Below, piece after piece: positions 1-8,267 of a stretch of 42,972 nucleotides of DNA (within the stretch, counting starts at the first letter, position 1; the number at the start of each line of letters is the position of its first letter). The DNA is from Anaerolineae bacterium. GTDB taxonomy: Bacteria; Chloroflexota; Anaerolineae; 4572-78; J111. The notes beneath the pieces are model-generated. The model was not told the origin of the DNA. It worked only from the letters and a program-made list of their open reading frames with translations, and made no database searches. Where the stretch lies: the NCBI GenBank assembly GCA_016926805.1, contig JAFGNV010000108.1:1-42972 (forward strand), given 5' to 3'. Both the position numbers and the translations under genes were made by a program.

Positions 1-253
1 ACAGTTGGCAACACCTCTTGGAGTTTATGATCCAACAACTTGAACTCGATCCTGATACCAGTTAAAAGTCATACTGAGAATTGCTGCCATGGTCTATACC
101 CGCGTGATCAAACGCGGTGGGATGGCCGTGCGTAGCCCTATCGATAACCTTGTGGCCTAGCCAAAAAGGTTAATCATTAGTTTGCCTCTTTCCCTACTGT
201 TCTTCACCTCAAATCTCCGGCAATTGAACACAAAAAAAACCTATAAATTGGGG

Positions 254-282
254 TTGGCGACGCATGAGATTCACCCTATACT
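254..282 (+). promoter_or_regulatory. Putative sigma-70 promoter for the first secreted protein gene
   Basis: A -35-like TTGGCG at 254-259 is separated by 17 bp from a -10-like TATACT at 277-282. The start would lie near 289, giving an 86-nt leader before the gene starting at 375. The rest of 66-374 shows no gene I can support. Confidence 0.35.
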
Positions 283-374
283 GAGATAACCCCTATTTGG
301 AGATCCAGACAACACCCCAAGGCCGCCAGAGGCGACATCTTTGTCGTTTAAGCCACCAAAACAAGGAGTCGACA

Positions 375-851
375 ATGGGAGAATATTACTCAAAGCAGCG
401 CCGCGGATTGGTGATCGCTCTACTGCTGACCTGGCTACTTGGAATAATCCTGATCCTTCCTGAAATCGCGCCAACGCCCGGCCATGTGTTGGCGCAAGGA
501 AGCAAGAATACCACCGTTTACCTCCCTTTGGGCGAACAGCGGGTGATGGATGTTTCCTTTGCCACAATGAACCAATGGGGTGAAGAATACGAGATATATG
601 TCTATCGTCAGGATGGTGGTTCGCTGGGCGGGTGGGATGACGAAAGATGGTATGAAGATACCCAGGCGTCACCCCCTGGAGAAAGCAATGTGGCAGGGGC
701 GATGAGCGAGGATGGAACCTATGTGTGGTTCGAATTCCGCAAAGCGCTCAATTCCGGCGATGACTATGATTGGAGCTGGCGCGCTGGTGACACGGTGCCG
801 GATGTAGGCGAAGTGTGGCTGGGCGCATGGGGCACCACTAACATCACCTAG
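375..851 (+). CDS. Small secreted or membrane-anchored protein of unknown function
   Basis: Encodes 158 residues. I chose the ATG at 375 because AAGGAG lies 7 bases upstream and the protein then begins with a typical export signal: basic residues (KQRR), a hydrophobic stretch at about residues 12-29, and a possible signal peptidase site after VLA near residue 40. An in-frame ATG at 297 would put 26 polar residues ahead of the signal and is less likely. The mature part is acidic and rich in Trp, Tyr and Gly, which suggests a compact beta-rich extracellular domain. I do not recognise the family. The gene stands alone, with its own putative promoter and a tRNA gene facing it. Confidence 0.65.
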   Translation: MGEYYSKQRRGLVIALLLTWLLGIILILPEIAPTPGHVLAQGSKNTTVYLPLGEQRVMDVSFATMNQWGEEYEIYVYRQDGGSLGGWDDERWYEDTQASPPGESNVAGAMSEDGTYVWFEFRKALNSGDDYDWSWRAGDTVPDVGEVWLGAWGTTNIT

Positions 852-945
852 TTTGAAATAGAAACCGCTTTGCACCTGGCAGCGGAATAGGTAAGCAAAG
901 TTCAGGGCATGGTCGCCCTGCTGTAACCCGTTGATCTATGGCCTA

Positions 946-977
946 ATAAAAATGGGCCGGGACGTAGCCCGGCTCCA
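946..977 (-). terminator. Intrinsic terminator downstream of tRNA-Gly
   Basis: GCCGGG (956-961) pairs with CCCGGC (968-973) around a six-base loop. A further TGG/CCA pairing lies outside a one-base bulge. Read on the minus strand the hairpin is followed by ATTTTTATTA. It lies about 33 nt past the tRNA 3' end. Confidence 0.6.
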
Positions 978-1009
978 TTACAAGTTTTCCTTGTCTATCC
1001 TTTGATTAG

Positions 1010-1081
1010 AGCGGGTAAGGGGATTCGAACCCCTGACATCAACCTTGGGAAGGTTGCGTTCTACCACTGAACTATACCCGC
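1010..1081 (-). tRNA. tRNA-Gly (anticodon CCC)
   Basis: The minus strand folds as a complete 72-nt cloverleaf. The acceptor arm GCGGGTA pairs with TACCCGC and is followed by a T discriminator, usual for bacterial tRNA-Gly. The D arm contains AGTTCAGTGGTAGAA. The anticodon stem CAACC/GGTTG encloses the loop TTCCCAA, so the anticodon is CCC, reading GGG codons. The T arm GGGG-TTCGAAT-CCCC is intact. The 3' CCA is not encoded and must be added after transcription. A consensus promoter lies upstream and a terminator downstream, so the gene is probably monocistronic. Confidence 0.96.
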
Positions 1082-1094
1082 AGAATTGCTGTGA

Positions 1095-1123
1095 ATTATA
1101 GAACCGAGCCAGAAGATTGTCAA
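1095..1123 (-). promoter_or_regulatory. Consensus sigma-70 promoter of tRNA-Gly
   Basis: Read on the minus strand, TTGACA (1118-1123) is followed after exactly 17 bp by TATAAT (1095-1100). Both hexamers match the bacterial consensus perfectly. The predicted start is only a few bases upstream of the mature tRNA 5' end. Confidence 0.85.
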
Positions 1124-1150
1124 GCCGAATGGCGATTCGGGGTGCATTCC

Positions 1151-1192
1151 AAAATTTTGGCAGTAGGGACAGGACAATGTCCTGTTCTACCC
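1151..1192. repeat. Dispersed palindromic repeat, copy 1
   Basis: The core ACAGGACA-A-TGTCCTGT (1169-1185) is a perfect inverted repeat, extended imperfectly to about 1162-1192. It is preceded by the palindrome CCAAAATTTTGG. A closely related copy with a similar AT-rich left flank lies at 7980-8020, about 7 kb away. This suggests a dispersed intergenic element rather than a one-off hairpin. Confidence 0.6.
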
Positions 1193-1198
1193 TATGGT

Positions 1199-1330
1199 CC
1201 AAAAATTGGGACAGACCCGGCGATTCAGGGTGTGTCCGACATTTTAGGAGGACTGGGGGGTGTGGGGGGTATCCCCCCATTCCCCCTTGTGCTTTCCTAA
1301 AATTCTGGACGCACCCGGCGGATTCAAAAT
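1199..1330. repeat. Cluster of direct and inverted repeats, MITE-like
   Basis: A unit of roughly 25-30 bp occurs three times. Two are direct copies (about 1199-1227, and 1295-1325 containing TCCTAAAATTCTGGACG then CACCCGGCGGATTCA). One is inverted (about 1228-1249, GGGTGTGTCC then ATTTTAGGA). The inverted pair encloses a G-run/C-run hairpin (GGGGGGTATCCCCCC at 1264-1278). The zone could be a small non-autonomous transposable element or stacked repeat insertions. No coding sequence here is convincing. Confidence 0.5.
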
Positions 1331-1334
1331 AGTG

Positions 1335-1695
1335 CAAACCGCCTCACAACTCCATAGTCGGAAAGGAAAAAGTTCGATAAAACCTACATGGCCACCGTAG
1401 GGCTGAATATAAATTTGCAGGTTGGGTGTCAAATCACAAAATTCGTAAAAGTCCAAAATCGGAACAACTGGATCGTCAACCGCAGGGATAATGGTGACCG
1501 GGCTTGTAGCATTTTCATCATATCCGGGGTAATATAGAACCCCAACAGGCGAACGCCTTCACCTGCCTCCAGAATTATCTTACGGGTAGTTTGGTTCAGC
1601 GCATTGCCTTTATTTCGGTGCAGACTGGAAGCGATGGTTTGGAGATGGCGATTGCGGAGGCAAGGATGAGGTTGGAAACATAACGTGTTGCCAGT
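1335..1695 (-). pseudogene. Degraded YheT-like alpha/beta-hydrolase
   Basis: Two pieces of one hydrolase are seen in different frames. The N-terminal piece starts near 1695 with MTGNTLCFQPHP and NRHLQTIASSLHR; the HLQTI signature is typical of YheT-family hydrolases, and the piece ends around GEGVRLLG. After a frameshift near 1535 the C-terminal piece reads YYPGYDENATSPVTIIPAV, DDPVVP, and PYGGHVGF, matching the family's catalytic Asp loop (DDP) and catalytic His loop (GGHVGF). The central roughly 200 residues, including the nucleophile Ser elbow, are missing. The remnant runs into the repeat cluster. An internal deletion plus frameshift means the gene is dead. Confidence 0.6.
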
Positions 1696-1711
1696 CATAT
1701 CGGCAGTATAC

Positions 1712-1749
1712 AACAAAAACGCCGCAAGAAGCAATCTCCTGCGGCGTTT
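1712..1749 (-). terminator. Intrinsic terminator of the alpha-2-macroglobulin gene
   Basis: A perfect 10-bp stem, AAACGCCGCA (1717-1726) with TGCGGCGTTT (1740-1749), is followed on the minus strand by TTTTTGTTG. It lies 17 bp past the stop codon at 1766. Confidence 0.8.
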
Positions 1750-1765
1750 CGTTGGTCATGAGGTT

Positions 1766-4700
1766 CTACGGGCTAATCTTAAACAACCCTCCATCCCCGC
1801 GGCCAAAGACCTCGGGAAAGTACATTTCTTCGGCGTGAGTGGGAATCACCCGAAACTCGCCGGGCACCGAGGCGCGGATGGTGTAGGTGTACTCGTAGGT
1901 GCCTTTGGGCAGGTAGGTGGCAAACAACACTGCTTTTTCGTCTCGCACTTCGGCATGGGAGAAGTACCACCAGCCGTAGCCTCGCCACCAGGGACTACGC
2001 CGGTCGGTGCGGGTGAGTTCCGGACGTTCACTGGCCACACTGGTCGTGGCCAGGCTGGTATCAATGCCCTCGGTACCGGCCGGGAAGGGATCTTCGACCA
2101 CCACGTAGTGCAGGTCGTTAGGCGCAATGATGGTCAGGTTGACCCGAATCACATCGCCCACGGCAGCGTCGGTGATAGACTTGCCTTCTTCGTCATCCAC
2201 CAGGGTATATTGGCGAGAAACCATGATGCCCCGGTTGAGGGCCTTCACTTCTTCCACCGGTTTGTAGTAGCTCAGATAGGCGGCGTAGTACAGGCGCCCG
2301 GGACTCCCAGAAACCGAGCTATCTACGGGATCACGTTCAAAAACCAGCCGGTTGACTGTATCGGCCAGCAAGTCGGCCACTTCCAGCCGCAACTTGGTCG
2401 TTTCATCGATGTTATCCTGGTTAATGACTCCCTGGCCCAACTCGTCGCCGTTGAGCGATACGCGCCAGGCGTAGTTGCCTTCCAACTCACCCGTAGCCAC
2501 CATAAAGTTGGTCAGGCCGATGATGGCCCAGGCGGTTTCCTGGGTGGTTTCCCAGTGCCCACCGTTCTCGCGGATGGTCATCAACCAGCGCACCGTATTG
2601 GCCAGCAACGGGTGGTCGGGCTGGATGCGCGACAGCGCGGCAATCACAATGGCTGTGCTGCGGGTGTCAGTGTTCATGGCGTAGTAATCTACGCGGGCCT
2701 CTTCCCAATGCGCGCCCGTGGCGCTGACAATGGCCTCGCTGGTGATGTCGTCAAGCAGGGTGCCAATCTGGTTGGCTTCGTCGTCCAAAATGTGCAGCGT
2801 CATTGCCAGGTAAGCCCGGCCAAAGATATCCAGCTTCTCGCGCTCTTTGAACAGGGCCACGCTGCGCCCCATATCGCCCGCTCCGGCCTCGGCCAGCACG
2901 TAGAGAATGAAGGCCTGGCGGTTGGCTTTCCAGGAAATGTCGATGTCCTTGGGCGCTTCCAAGCTGGCCTGAAGATAATCCGTGGCGGTGAAGATAACGT
3001 TTTCGTCAACACTGAACCCGGCCCGCTGCGCTTCGACCAGCCCCAGCAGCACGTAAGCGGTAAGGAAGGGATTGCTGTCGTCTATGGTCCACCAACCCCA
3101 GCCGCCGTCAAAGTGCTGCTGGCTGTAGAGCCGTTGCAGCCCCGTGCTGACCAGCCCCGGCAGGCGCTGTTCCAATTCGGCGTTGTCCACGTTCAGTTCC
3201 TGGAGGGCGAGATAGGTGACTACGTTGGGCAAAAAGCGACTGACCGTCTGCTCGGTGCACTCGTAGGGGAAATGTTCCAGGTAATCCAGACCGTCGCGCA
3301 TGCCTCCGGCCAGGCTACCGTCAAGATGGACGGTCAGGTCGCCCTGAGTGGGGTCGTAGCTTTGCGGCAGGGCTATGCCCTCGGTGCGCGTGCCGTCCTC
3401 TTCCATGATGCCGACGGTAGCCACGGTTTCCGGCGTGCTGAAGCGATAAACAGGCAACTCAAAAGCTACGGCATCACCATATTCGGCCGACTTGGCTCCC
3501 ATGGTGAGTTTGACCGTTGCCACATCTTCTACCGTAACGGCGTATTCCACTCTAACCCGCTCCCCGGCTTTAACCGTGAGTTTGGTTTCACTGAGCGGCT
3601 TGATGACCAGGCCCTCCGCTTCAAAACGAGTTTCCACTTCTTGGGTTTTGTTAGTGTTGTTCTGGACAATCATCCCCAGTTGAGCTTCATCGTTAACCAC
3701 AAAGAAGCGCGGCGCAACCGGTCGAACCAACAGCGGCTTGGTGCTGACAATCTCAACCTGTTGTTCCCCCACCAGCGTTTCTGCGCCAGTAACGCCTTTG
3801 CCGGTCAGCGTCCAGGTGGTCAGATTGTCGGGCAGTTCAGCTTCAACTGTGCCCTCGCCGTTGGCATCGGTCATAAAGTCGGCAATCCACAGGGCGGTGT
3901 CTTTAAAATCGCCCCGGATAACGCCAAAGCCTTCGTCAAAGCCGCCGCCACCGCCACCTTTGGCCTCGGGGGCCACGGCCAGATTGACGCGGTCAATGGC
4001 CAGGGTCAGCCCGCCAGCGGTTTGCACGCCCAGCCCGCGATTGCGCCAGAACACGTCCATCAATTGGCCCGGTGTTTCCGGGGCCAGGGTCAGCACCGCC
4101 TTATCCACCAGCGCCAGCGATAACTCGGCCTTGACCGGCTTATCTTTGGCGTCGGTCACTTTTACCGCATATTCGGCGGTTTCGCCTGGTTGGTAGTTTT
4201 CGTCCGCTGTTTTATCCGGGGTGAGAGCGATATTCAGTTCTTTTTCGGCGGTGTTGATGGGCAGGCTGGCATAGCCCACTTTAAAACTGGGCAGTCCCTC
4301 CTGCTCACCCCCGGCGGCGCCCACCGAGCCTTGCACCACTACCACCGAAATGTACATATTGGGAATCATGTCCTCAGTGATGGGAATTTCGATTTGCTCG
4401 CTGTTGGTTTTGAGTTCCTGCACCCAATGTTTGTAAATGTGGCCGCGTTCCAGGGTAACCAGCGCCTGCACCGTGCCGCTGTAGGGATGCGGCACCAGAA
4501 TGGTGGCCGTGTCGCCCACGCTGTATTCCCGTTGATCGGTGACCAGTTCGATGCGATCGTTGTTTTCCTGTCGCCAGTTGATGTATTTGCGGCCGCTGAC
4601 CCACATATAGGTGGAGGAACGTACCTCGTGGCGTTGGCGGTCAACTGCCGTGGCCAGCACCTTGTAAATACCACCATTTTCCGGGGTAAAAGTGGCCACG

Positions 4701-7700
4701 GCCTGGCCATTGGCATTGGAGGTGACGGTGGTAGTGAAAACCGGCACGTTCTCGACCACGCTGTCCCAATAAAAAGAACCGTCTTCGTACTGTTTTTGCA
4801 CGCTGTACCAGTTATGTTCAGAGAAAACCAGTTGGACTTCCTGGTTGGCTACCGGCTCGCTATCCCAATCAACCACCAGCACGTTCATCTGACTCTCTTC
4901 GCCAACCCGGCCCACGTATTTTTCAGGCCGCTGGCCAATGTAAAAGAGTCCTTTGTGAACCACCGCCCCGGCCTGGCTGGCGACTTCTTGATTGTTGATG
5001 TCGGTAATAACCACATCAAAGGTGAAGCGCTGACTGGAGATTTTTTCGGCGATGTCGGCCTCCACTTCAAAGGTGAAGCGGCCATCCTTATCGGTAACGC
5101 CTTCGCCTTCGGCAATAGTTTCGCCGTAGCCGGAGATGTAGGTGTCGTAGTTGCGGCGGCTGAAGTCGTAATCGGTAAAGTCGTACCACCCTTTACCCTG
5201 GTATTGGAAGAAGTAGTCGTCCGAGAGCAGGGTCCAGCGCACCTGGGCGTTGGACACCGGCCCGCCAAAGAAGAACTCGGCGGTAGCGGTTACTTTTATT
5301 TTGTCGCCCTGGCTGTATTCCGCCTTGTCGGTGGACGCTTCCACCAGAAATTCGGGCTTGCGGTAGGCTGCCACCTGAAAGTCGTCGTAGAAATAGTTGT
5401 CTTGTTTGTAGATGGCTTGAATGGAATAGAAGCCGAGCGCCGCGTTCTCGTCCAACTCAACCGAGCCGTGGATGGTGCCCATCTCACTGAGTCTCAGTTT
5501 GTCTTCAAAAATCTGCTTGCCCTGGCTGTCGCTGATGGTCACTTCAACCGTGCGATTTGTTTCCGGCAGGCTGTAGTGAGCGTCGTCGTCGGCGCGGATG
5601 ATGCCCTTAAAGTTGACCGTCTGGCCAGGGCGGTAGATGTTGCGGTCGGTGTAGAAGTGGGCGTTGTAGAGCTGCTGGTAATCTTCAACGCTGACGTTAT
5701 CGAACATGTAGCGATCAATGCCCTCGGTCCAGTTGCTGACGGTCACGGCAAAGTTCTCATCCAGGTTATCGGGATCACCGGCAAAGGCAAAACGAGTTTC
5801 GTAGGCTTCGCGGCGTTTATAATCGGTAATGGCTACCCCGTTGCTCTCGGTGGTGGCCTGGCCCAGCCTGTCCGACTTGCTGTCGGTGGCAAAGGTGACG
5901 GGCACGCCTTCGACGGGCTGGCCGCTCTGCAAATCGGTTACCCAGGCCAGCGACTCGGTGGTGGTGGTTTTAAAGGTAAGGTTGTTTTTGCTGACCACCA
6001 GCATCTGGCGTTCCATCCTAGAGCCGTAGTCGCCTTTGGCTTCGGGATAGACGGCGTCGGCGGGATAGGAGGCCGTAAGATAATAAAGACCAGGCGGCAA
6101 CGTGTCGCCTAATTCGCTCTTATCACCGAGGTTAACCCGGTAGATGACGTTATTGTTCAGCGTCGGGCTGGTTTCCAGGACCCACGCCCTGATAAGATTG
6201 TCGGCGAGAGGTCGGTAGTTTTCCCAGATGTCCCACCAGTTATCGCCATTGAGTTGGATAAAATCGTCCTGGGGCAAATGGTACAGTTCAAAATTAACTT
6301 CACTGAGGTTACGCACGGTGACATAGGCCAGGGTATCGGTGTAGGCGTTGTAGGTGGCCAGGCGGCCGGGGCTGTGCAGGTACAGCAGCGGATTCTGGGC
6401 CCGGGTTTTCCAGGCCACGCGGGTGGGTAAGCCCAGCTTCTGGCCGTAACGGCCCTCAATGCTGGCGCCGAAGGTAACCTGATATTGGCTGCTGGCCTTG
6501 GTGGGAAAGTTAACGACCAGTTCGGTGTTGCTATGCCGCCAGTAGGTATAAACTTCGGTCACGGCCACGGTCGGCGCAATGACGAGGTTTTGGCCTACCA
6601 CGAGCGTGTCGGGGTTCATTGGGCCGCTAAAGGTAACTTCCAGGCTGTCCCAGGGAGCGACGAAATCATCGCCGTCGGCGGGATAAGTATCCACAATTTC
6701 CGGATAGGGAACCACGGTGAAACTGGCTGTGAATATGTCTTTGGTTGCGGCGCCCTCAATTTTGCCCCTGGTGTTTTTGAGGAGAATGATCTGGTAAACG
6801 CTGTCAAATTCCAGAGTTATATCGGGGGTGAAGGCCACGGTTTCTACACCAATTTCAGCCGGACCGGCACCCTCGGCGTATTTGTAATCGTAGTAGCTGT
6901 AGAAATTGTCTTCGTCGCCGGTGGGTTGTTCCAGAGAGAGTTCAGCCCAGGTGAATTTGCCGGGGATGCGTTGGGATTCGGGATCCAACAAAACAAAGTT
7001 TTCTTCTACACTCTGGCGATCCATGGGCTGGTTGAAAGTCAGGCTGATAACAGGAGTTGGGCTAACATAAACATCGCCGCTGGCGGGTGTGCTGCCGATG
7101 ACCCTCGGGTTGAAGGTGGAAAAGTTCCACTCGAAATCATCCTCCAGAATAGCCCCGCCGGTGACATCCTTTAAGCCCTGGGCCACCCGGCCTTTGTAAC
7201 TGGTCGATGGGGCAAAACCTTCGTCTGGAGTGAATTGGTAGATAGACGTGTTGAGCCATTCGCCCTTGCCCGTAACCGGCGGGACAAAGGTCAGGGGGTC
7301 GGGCAGGCTGGCCGCATCTTCAATGGCATTGAGCGGCACTACCGGCCGGTTGAAGGAGACGGTGACGATGGTGTTGGGCAAGATTTCGGTTGTGCCGTCG
7401 GCGGGCTGCACATCGGCCACTTCCAGGTAGCCCACGGTGCTGAAGCGCAGTTCAAAGGGGCGTTGCAGTTCCAACCCGGCGGCGCTGCGAGCAGACTCGA
7501 TGAGGCGCACTTTGTAACGGGTGTTGCGCTCAAAGCCATCCTTTAAACTGAAGCGCAGCGTCTGATCGTTCACCCACTCAAAAACGCCGTCCACGCTGGC
7601 GCCCGGTTCGATGGCAAAGGCTTTTTCCACACTGTCGTGGTCCATCGGCTGGTCAAACTCAATTTCGATAGCGGCGTCGATAGGTTGTTCCTCACCCCGT

Positions 7701-7912
7701 TCGGGGTTGGTGCGGACAATCAACGGCGGAATGGGTTGGGGGGTTGGGGTTGGCGTTGGGGTGGCAGCTTCAGGTTGAAGGGTGGGGGTGTCGGCTACGG
7801 TTTGAATTTCACCTTCGGGTTGATCCGGTTTGGGTAACGGCGTGGCCCCTGGGGTGCAGCTGACAGCCATAACCAGCAGCAAAACAATCATGGGCACAAA
7901 CATTCTTCTCAT
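1766..7912 (-). CDS. Bacterial alpha-2-macroglobulin family lipoprotein
   Basis: Encodes 2048 residues. The ATG at 7912 is chosen over one 31 codons upstream because AAAGAGG precedes it and the protein then starts with a lipoprotein signal ending in AVSC (Cys19). A Thr/Pro linker follows (about 44-60), then several Ig-like repeats of Big_5 type (IEFDQPMD, VSFNRPVV, LTFNQPMD, VTFSGPMN), macroglobulin domains, and the A2M region (LPDNLTTWTLTGKGV). The thioester motif CTEQ has its Cys at residue 1552, followed by an alpha-alpha thioester domain. Family members sit in the envelope and are thought to trap foreign proteases by covalent attachment. No pbpC partner, common in Proteobacteria, is nearby. 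A Gly-rich segment near residue 1300 may belong to the bait region. Confidence 0.92.
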   Translation of the reverse strand: MRRMFVPMIVLLLVMAVSCTPGATPLPKPDQPEGEIQTVADTPTLQPEAATPTPTPTPQPIPPLIVRTNPERGEEQPIDAAIEIEFDQPMDHDSVEKAFAIEPGASVDGVFEWVNDQTLRFSLKDGFERNTRYKVRLIESARSAAGLELQRPFELRFSTVGYLEVADVQPADGTTEILPNTIVTVSFNRPVVPLNAIEDAASLPDPLTFVPPVTGKGEWLNTSIYQFTPDEGFAPSTSYKGRVAQGLKDVTGGAILEDDFEWNFSTFNPRVIGSTPASGDVYVSPTPVISLTFNQPMDRQSVEENFVLLDPESQRIPGKFTWAELSLEQPTGDEDNFYSYYDYKYAEGAGPAEIGVETVAFTPDITLEFDSVYQIILLKNTRGKIEGAATKDIFTASFTVVPYPEIVDTYPADGDDFVAPWDSLEVTFSGPMNPDTLVVGQNLVIAPTVAVTEVYTYWRHSNTELVVNFPTKASSQYQVTFGASIEGRYGQKLGLPTRVAWKTRAQNPLLYLHSPGRLATYNAYTDTLAYVTVRNLSEVNFELYHLPQDDFIQLNGDNWWDIWENYRPLADNLIRAWVLETSPTLNNNVIYRVNLGDKSELGDTLPPGLYYLTASYPADAVYPEAKGDYGSRMERQMLVVSKNNLTFKTTTTESLAWVTDLQSGQPVEGVPVTFATDSKSDRLGQATTESNGVAITDYKRREAYETRFAFAGDPDNLDENFAVTVSNWTEGIDRYMFDNVSVEDYQQLYNAHFYTDRNIYRPGQTVNFKGIIRADDDAHYSLPETNRTVEVTISDSQGKQIFEDKLRLSEMGTIHGSVELDENAALGFYSIQAIYKQDNYFYDDFQVAAYRKPEFLVEASTDKAEYSQGDKIKVTATAEFFFGGPVSNAQVRWTLLSDDYFFQYQGKGWYDFTDYDFSRRNYDTYISGYGETIAEGEGVTDKDGRFTFEVEADIAEKISSQRFTFDVVITDINNQEVASQAGAVVHKGLFYIGQRPEKYVGRVGEESQMNVLVVDWDSEPVANQEVQLVFSEHNWYSVQKQYEDGSFYWDSVVENVPVFTTTVTSNANGQAVATFTPENGGIYKVLATAVDRQRHEVRSSTYMWVSGRKYINWRQENNDRIELVTDQREYSVGDTATILVPHPYSGTVQALVTLERGHIYKHWVQELKTNSEQIEIPITEDMIPNMYISVVVVQGSVGAAGGEQEGLPSFKVGYASLPINTAEKELNIALTPDKTADENYQPGETAEYAVKVTDAKDKPVKAELSLALVDKAVLTLAPETPGQLMDVFWRNRGLGVQTAGGLTLAIDRVNLAVAPEAKGGGGGGFDEGFGVIRGDFKDTALWIADFMTDANGEGTVEAELPDNLTTWTLTGKGVTGAETLVGEQQVEIVSTKPLLVRPVAPRFFVVNDEAQLGMIVQNNTNKTQEVETRFEAEGLVIKPLSETKLTVKAGERVRVEYAVTVEDVATVKLTMGAKSAEYGDAVAFELPVYRFSTPETVATVGIMEEDGTRTEGIALPQSYDPTQGDLTVHLDGSLAGGMRDGLDYLEHFPYECTEQTVSRFLPNVVTYLALQELNVDNAELEQRLPGLVSTGLQRLYSQQHFDGGWGWWTIDDSNPFLTAYVLLGLVEAQRAGFSVDENVIFTATDYLQASLEAPKDIDISWKANRQAFILYVLAEAGAGDMGRSVALFKEREKLDIFGRAYLAMTLHILDDEANQIGTLLDDITSEAIVSATGAHWEEARVDYYAMNTDTRSTAIVIAALSRIQPDHPLLANTVRWLMTIRENGGHWETTQETAWAIIGLTNFMVATGELEGNYAWRVSLNGDELGQGVINQDNIDETTKLRLEVADLLADTVNRLVFERDPVDSSVSGSPGRLYYAAYLSYYKPVEEVKALNRGIMVSRQYTLVDDEEGKSITDAAVGDVIRVNLTIIAPNDLHYVVVEDPFPAGTEGIDTSLATTSVASERPELTRTDRRSPWWRGYGWWYFSHAEVRDEKAVLFATYLPKGTYEYTYTIRASVPGEFRVIPTHAEEMYFPEVFGRGDGGLFKISP

Positions 7913-7951
7913 GGCAGACCTCTTTCTCTGGGATGAATCGTAAAAACGCAA

Positions 7952-7980
7952 ATGATAGATATTCAGAAAAAGATTTTGAA
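7952..7980 (-). promoter_or_regulatory. Putative promoter of the alpha-2-macroglobulin gene
   Basis: On the minus strand TTCAAA (7975-7980) lies 17 bp from TATCAT (7952-7957). The predicted start would be near 7945, about 33 nt ahead of the chosen ATG. This agrees with the downstream start choice. The palindromic repeat begins 10 bp upstream of the -35. Confidence 0.45.
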
Positions 7981-7989
7981 TTTTTGCCA

Positions 7990-8020
7990 AGTAGAGACAG
8001 GACAATGTCCTGTCTCTACT
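7990..8020. repeat. Perfect 15-bp palindrome, dispersed repeat copy 2
   Basis: AGTAGAGACAGGACA (7990-8004) and its exact reverse complement (8006-8020) flank one central A. The core is identical to that at 1169-1185. It sits in the 355-bp divergent region between the alpha-2-macroglobulin and pentapeptide genes, next to the -35 of the former. Apart from this repeat and that promoter I see nothing certain in 7913-8267. Confidence 0.75.
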
Positions 8021-8267
8021 CTACTCTGAACAACTATAGCACAACCACAAGAATTTTACTAGACCACCAGCCCATATTCAATTGTCGGCCAGAGCGACGG
8101 TTTGGCGTGGGCCAAGCGTTACCATCTGGATTGTGATTTGACGACCCTGCCAAAATCATTACAGTTTCATGCAGTTATTTTGGATAATTGCGTTATCTTG
8201 GATAAACAAGCGCCAATTGCACCAGTTAACCTGCGGATGTGGCCAGAGACATGGCGGAGAAGTGGCG

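Noticed and set aside
3-65. Possible 3' end of a gene cut by the window edge (SWQHLLEFMIQQLELDPDTS then stop)
   Set aside because: Only about 20 codons are visible, with no recognisable family and no independent support.
89-160. Short ORF of 23 codons beginning MVYTRVIKRGG
   Set aside because: No ribosome site, no neighbours in an operon and no family resemblance.
1685-6112. Long plus-strand reading frames (1685-4123 and 4190-6112) antisense to the alpha-2-macroglobulin gene
   Set aside because: They have no domains and low-complexity translation, and arise because the codon use of the real gene leaves few stops on the other strand.
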